The position numbers and the translations under genes are program-made. The notes under the pieces were generated by a model that did no database searches, was not told the DNA's origin, and saw only the letters and a program-made list of their open reading frames with translations. From Mimachlamys varia (taxonomy: Eukaryota > Mollusca > Bivalvia > Pectinida > Pectinidae): a stretch of DNA of 64,000 bases. Positions 59,122 through 64,000 of this stretch are shown in pieces (positions within the stretch are counted from its first letter, which is position 1; every line of letters begins with the position of its first letter). The stretch is taken from positions 32,705,405 to 32,769,404 of the forward strand of contig OX392530.1 of the NCBI GenBank assembly GCA_947623455.1. The letters run 5' to 3'.

Positions 59122-60080
59122 CAGGGGCGTAGCTGCCATGTAAGCACATAAGCCCGTGCTTGCACATCATTTTTCCAAAGTATGTGTATTAAAGTCGAGA
59201 TATTTCATAATTCGACTAATAATCTAAGTCCACTGATAATGTTACTCTTTTTAATCGACTCGTCAGATTAACACACGTGGCTGCAGGAATTTGTTATTCG
59301 TATATTTATGTTATAATCGGGTTTTGAGTCATGAATATGGTATCATACAATATTAATGTAATAACACCATTGTGACACCATAACAAAATGACGTCTTCAT
59401 GGCGTTATATGAAGTCTCGGAAGTGAAATTTACCTTTTTTATCGAGAAATAAATTTGAAAGTTTTTGTGTATTTTCTCATGAATATAAGTTATTGTATAA
59501 ATAAAATCTTACGCTCGTGTCAATGTTACTGTATTGTTTAATATGTCACTGCCCTAAAGGCTCGGGACATAATAAATTATCGAACTCGTTTAATAAATCC
59601 CATATTACACATTGCCACTCATGCTTGCAAGATCCTCTATTTGGTGCATCTACATTAGAATAATATAAATATTGCCAATTTTGGATATTGACTTTTCGGT
59701 CAGGTGGAATAAAATGACAGCAAAAATAATTGATGATGAGCCTGTTAAATTATGCCGAAGAAAATAAGTGAGATGTATAACTACAGCTGTACCTGGGTTG
59801 AAAGCGGCAAAATCATATTGCATGATACTTACTGACAGAGACGTGAATGTAACACAGATGGCTTTTATGTCCCTAATATTGCATACTAACGAGTTAAAGT
59901 CTTAAGAAACGTATGTTTATTAATTTTGTTTTAAGACATCATGGACGTTAAACATATCATCGTATTTTATTTTTACATCAATGATTTGTATAATGATACG
60001 ACCAAATGGCACCATTTAAAGTAACTGCTAATAAACGCTCGCAGGGCTTGCACATTGAAATACCTCCAGATACGCCCCTG
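59122..60080. mobile_element. hAT-like non-autonomous element, about 960 bp
   Basis: The left end CAGGGGCGTAGCTGCC and the inverted right end (CCAGATACGCCCCTG) share the first 10 bp, CAGGGGCGTA, which resembles the ends of many hAT transposons. AACCT flanks both ends. That is only five bases, whereas hAT elements usually duplicate eight, so either the duplication has decayed or the family is different. CTTGCACAT occurs inside near both ends. No transposase frame is present. Confidence 0.5.
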
Positions 60081-60683
60081 AACCTTTTTTTATAATAATG
60101 AAAAACTATAGATGTACCTTGTTTTATACATTCAGTGTAGCTATTTGCTTGCTTACTTGGTCAGCGCCGCTATAACCGCAGATGATATTTATCCGCGTCC
60201 AACCGGCGTGAGGGAAGTTGCCTTCCCTCAGGGGGTGGGGGATGGGGGTGGGGTGGGTTAATGAACGAAGTCGCTTATCTATACCTATATAATATTTTAT
60301 CCAATTGTGTTCTCTTTTGTTTTGTTAAGAGAGAGCGACTTCGAGTTTAAAAAGTGAATTGTGTTTTAAAATGTACAAGTCTGGCGTGGCGTAGTGGTAG
60401 GTACTTGGTGCTAGCTAGCTAGCTGACCGCTGTATGCGCCATCTCGAGACCATACACAAGACCAGAAACAAGTCAGGGTCGCCATGGGTCCTATGACCTT
60501 TTAACCCATACCTATGTAATGCTTTGATTAGTTAGTTTATTATAGGTTGGATGTCCATCTAAACGCCTCTTTAATAGGGTTTGGGTTGATATACATGGGA
60601 TTGTAGGTAGGGATCGATGAGGGTAAGGTTTATATCATGCTTTGGGTTTTATATAGGTTGGTAGGGTGTTGTTGAGGTGCTGG
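60081..60683. other. Intergenic DNA with a weak tRNA-like stretch
   Basis: At 60380-60460 TGGCGTAGTGGTAGGTACTT resembles an A box and CATCTCGAGACC is a poor B box, with GCTAGCTAGCTAGC between them. It could be a SINE head of another family. No gene is supported. Confidence 0.3.
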
Positions 60684-61990
60684 GATTTAAAGAGTAACTG
60701 TAGTGTAAAACCATTTTTTGTGTATGGAAAGATTGGTAAATAGTAAGTGAGATAATTCTCACGAAATTTTTTTTTTTTGTAAAAATTACGAAGTTTTGAC
60801 CATTTTTCTAAATTTCACACCTGAACGCAAATCAGAAAATCCCCGATTTTGCCATACGACCGGAAGTGACGTCACAACGGTGACTGCACTGATAGACTTG
60901 TGTAGTCATTATATTAAAATTATGTGAATCGTATCACGACTTGTTATTTGTATAGAGTCTTATATTCAAGAATATGACACTTATTATATAGCAAGGTTGT
61001 ATGGAGTTCATTAATGACCCTACTGATATTCCAATGTGTCGTATGCCCCAGGGGGCCGTAATTAGTGGTGAGGGGGTCGGGAGTTCCACAGGTGTGCGGC
61101 ACATGTGGTCATGATCACTCGACCATAAATAAATAACCGCCGGACTCGCTAACATGATTAACAGGTTATTTTTTTGCGGAAAGACTTCAAAACATGCACT
61201 TGATATGATTAGGTATTAATTTTTTCATATTTTATTTCATATAACACCACTAAAAGCGCGTGTGTATTCACTGATGGTCACGTTGATTGAATGCACATAT
61301 CAGCAGGAACTGATCGTAATACCTTTTAAAATGCACGCTGAAAAAAATTAATGCATGTCGGTCGGCTGTACAAATACAAAACTACCTAGAAACAACCTCA
61401 AACAAACAGATAAGGAAAAGGATATTTGTGTTGCTTTAGACCACGGACTTAGATATAATCTAATTCCGTGCATAGACTCGGAACTTCGAAAACCATATAT
61501 TTTATTGGACTTCAAAGAAGAATAGTTAGTACCGTCATATAGAACGACAAGACCAGCCTTTTTATACGTACAATACGATGTACGTATATTGGAAAATAAA
61601 AATATATAACATTTATCAATGCTTTCGACCTGTATAAACTGTTTTGACGGGTATCACATTTCGACTTTTTTTATCCTTATATATGTTTGAGAAATTATAG
61701 GTGTGTATATTAAAAGTTAACAGCTTTCTATCCATTGATAACTTATTTATGTCTATGCAGTATAAAAAAAAATATTTCAAGTCGTGAATATTGTAAAATA
61801 AATAGAATATGAGCGAAATCCTGATGTTACCTGTCTTCAGGCACATACATCGAAATAGAAATCAAGACAATGTATTTCGAATTCTGTTTGAGAAAAAATA
61901 AGATTAGATCTTTGAAAACCCCTGTGTTTTACTGACAAGAAATGAACATGGAACATCTTTTGAAAATAAGATGAGAAGATTACTTAATTG

Positions 61991-62108
61991 GTTTTAATCA
62001 CAGGCACTTGTGGCCAGGAGAATAGTCATCTAAATATAAAGATAATTTGCAAAATATGAATATATTTATATGGCTATTCTCCTGGCCACAAGTGCCTGTG
62101 GTTTTAAT
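61991..62108. mobile_element. 102-bp hairpin MITE with 8-bp target duplication
   Basis: The insert (61999-62100) has a perfect 27-bp inverted end starting CACAGGCACTTGTGGCCAGG. GTTTTAAT flanks both sides (61991-61998 and 62101-62108). In E1 the corresponding site has a single slightly changed flank (52282-52289, reverse GATTTAAT) with no insert, which confirms the boundaries. The 8-bp duplication suggests hAT-type insertion, although the terminus does not fit the usual hAT consensus exactly. Confidence 0.9.
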
Positions 62109-62159
62109 CCGCATTTTATTCATTTATGTTAAAAATAAAATATGAAAAAACTGTGATAC

Positions 62160-62212
62160 AGACATACCAGGGACGTACATTGTATATGTGCATATACGTC
62201 CCTAAGACATAT
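62160..62212. mobile_element. Ultra-short insertion, 37 bp, with 8-bp duplication
   Basis: AGACATAC (62160-62167) and AGACATAT (62205-62212) flank a 37-bp insert beginning CAGGGACGTACAT and ending ATATACGTCCCTA. E1 has the uninterrupted single site (52235-52242, reverse strand ATATGTCT). This is the only one of the four that is present in E2 and absent from E1. Confidence 0.8.
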
Positions 62213-63139
62213 CAAGCAAGTTTTCAACAGAACTTTTCTCGTTGAATAGAAGAGTCAAACTCGAAATTAAAAAAAGTGTCATATACTGTGTGAGTTGACG
62301 GTGGGTTACGGAGATTTCAAAAGATACACGTGCACTCGATAGTCTATGTTCCAGTCGAGATCTACATGTTACTGCAGATTTTGAGTACACATTTTGAAGT
62401 TATAAAGAGGGGATAATAACCGCAACATACTCAATTATTACAATTAAGTTAACTTTGATAGCACCCCCCCCCCTCTCCAATGTTAATTACTTGCTATTTG
62501 AGTAACAGGTTACGTGTGAAGTTATCGAACTGACCAGGTAGATTATCCCGCTAATCTGATTACGTAATATAATGGACACTGACATGAGATTTACAATATT
62601 CAAAGGTATTATTATAAGAGTCACTCTTGAATCATTGGATAAATGATATGTATAACTGACATGATAAATGACACAGAGTATTACAATATGATAGCGCATA
62701 TATATATATGGGTCCATTAAAATGAATTTGAACAATCAATAAACATTATATTTATGAAAGAATCAAAATAAAGTTATTTCAATGACGATTTCAGATTATT
62801 CTCCCGACCCCCATATTATGGTACGTGTCTTAATTTCATTGTATAATACACTTTGACTCATTAATCAACCAGACGTACATATTACTATTATATAGAGAGA
62901 GACATAGGACCCAATTTCTTGTGTTCCCGTTGTGACGTCACCAATACGTGTGCTCAACTTTTAGCGGTTCGCGGTGCGCTTAATTAGCGTGTTGCAAAAC
63001 AGGTAAAAAGCCAAACTTCAACCTGTCGTAACTTTGTAACCGGTCGGCCGATTTCGATGCGGTTTTCGACAATGTATTAATGCCGACACATCGAGTCTGA
63101 TCATTTCAGTTTCTATTTGCACTACAGTTACTCTTATAG

Positions 63140-63515
63140 TTGGGTATAAGGATAAGAGGGGGATAGTTAATATTATGTATGAGGTAGAGTGCATAAGCTT
63201 AGTAGGGAATAAGGATAAGAGGGGGGATAGTTAACATTATGTATGAGGTAGAGTGCATAAGCTTAGTATGGTATAAGGCTAAGAGGGGGATAGTTTATAT
63301 TATGAATGAGGTAGAGTGCATAAGCTTAGTAGGGTATAATGATAAGAGGGGGGGGGGGGGTTAGTTAACATTATGTATGAGTTAGAGTGCATAAGCTTAG
63401 TAGGGTATAAGGATAAGGGGAGTAGTTAACATTATGTAGGAGTTAGAGTGCATAAGCTTAGTAGGGTATAAGGATAAGGGGGGTAGTTAACATTATGTAG
63501 GAGTTAGAGTGCATA
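63140..63515. repeat. 62-64-bp tandem repeat, about 6 units
   Basis: The unit GGGTATAAGGATAAGAGGGG plus ATAGTTAACATTATGTATGA plus GGTAGAGTGCATAAGCTTAGTA starts within a few bases of the right end of E2. Length varies through a G-run (5 to 12 Gs). The last unit ends GCATAGGACTTGG. Confidence 0.9.
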
Positions 63516-64000
63516 GGACTTGGTTTGTTAATGGAAGTGTAGTTTAAGGTGAACCTGGAGAGTATGAGCAGTGCATGGAATATATATGGGTTCCCGTATA
63601 TATTCATGGGTGGGGACAGGAAGGGGTTTAGGGTGGGGTGGGAAATGGGCGACTTCGTACTTCTATCCTTTCTAAAACTTACTTAGTTAAGGTGTTTAAA
63701 TGTTTTGTTTTCTTCTTTACCATTATTAATTAATTGAACGAATACAAACGTTTCCTATACATGAGATACTTTACAATTTAAATTCAAGAGCACTTACAAC
63801 ACAGGACTGCACTTCAATCCCATCAACAATGTGTTTTGATATATAGCATATATTTAGAAGAGATTTTTAAACTGCTAACAACTGGCAAGTGTAGCCTGGT
63901 CCCTGTGACTGAAGCCACATATAGTAATTAACCTCGTGGATTTTACCCTCGAAATAACAACCGTCGCACGCGATAGGGATGTCTACACGTTTGGGTAAGG
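63516..64000. other. Intergenic DNA, nothing recognised
   Basis: Contains a G-rich stretch (63606-63650) and ordinary AT-rich sequence to the window end. No gene, RNA or repeat family was recognised. Confidence 0.4.

Larger units (their letters stand above)
60684..63137. mobile_element. E2: compact copy of the terminal-inverted-repeat element
   Basis: About 2.45 kb with ends AGAGTAACTGTAGTGTAAAA and, inverted, TTTGCACTACAGTTACTCT (15 bp identical at the tips). The first and last 200 bp are partly similar in inverted orientation, for example GTGACGTCACAACGG near 60866 and its reverse near 62930. No open frame longer than 82 codons and no transposase motif was found, so it is non-autonomous. 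It aligns with E1 in reverse orientation and carries insertions of its own (61999-62100 and 62168-62204). Flanks do not show a convincing target duplication. Confidence 0.75.

Overview
The window looks like non-coding, repeat-rich nuclear DNA from an invertebrate, most likely a mollusc and plausibly a bivalve. It is AT-rich and shows no bacterial gene organisation, no long intact ORF and no rRNA or CRISPR array. It is packed with minisatellites, foldback/MITE-type transposons, tRNA-derived SINE copies and decayed reverse-transcriptase fragments. The mollusc assignment is inference, from the SINE central domain, dispersed-repeat ends that I recall from bivalve genomes, and the style of the minisatellites. 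I found no confident host protein-coding gene. Nearly every open frame longer than 150 codons lies in a tandem array and exists because the repeat unit lacks stop codons. All comparisons below were made by eye within the window.

Layout. 1-20 kb: mostly unremarkable AT-rich DNA with small degenerate tandem repeats (1.3, 2.7-3.2, 6.9, 7.1-7.6, 10.9-11.2, 17.7-18.0 kb), a minus-strand reverse-transcriptase relic (10.0-10.8 kb), a SINE head (14.7 kb) and a palindromic MITE (15.0 kb). 19.7-27 kb: a TTAA-flanked MITE, a 2.35-kb array of 46-bp units and a 35-bp array. 27-34 kb: a LINE C-terminal fragment with frame breaks, several hairpin elements (27.8, 32.3, 32.7-33.4 kb) and a second copy of the reverse-transcriptase relic (30.7-31.1 kb). 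34.4-41.6 kb: three large minisatellites (37-bp, G-rich 31-bp, 52-bp units), the last interrupted by a SINE.

41.7-63.5 kb: the most informative part. Two copies of one undescribed-looking terminal-inverted-repeat element, here called E1 (41757-53640, heavily interrupted) and E2 (60684-63137, about 2.45 kb and compact), lie in opposite orientation, with a partial third copy at 58.7 kb. Aligning E1 with E2 gives natural filled/empty site pairs. They date later insertions: a 102-bp hairpin MITE with an 8-bp target duplication, and a set of extremely short (11-37 bp) insertions built from the palindromic motif CAGGGACGTATAT, each flanked by a 7-8 bp duplication and each matched by an uninterrupted site in the sister copy. 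A second, unrelated inverted pair (family B, 43453-45215 and 55402-57117) gives another filled/empty pair for the palindromic MITE family. A RecQ-helicase-like N-terminal fragment at 45.4 kb sits between two copies of a 65-70-bp palindrome.

The best candidate for something undescribed is the ultra-short palindromic insertion family (52-62 kb), followed by the E1/E2 family, in which each of the four ends carries a TGACGTCA site about 170-200 bp inside the terminus.
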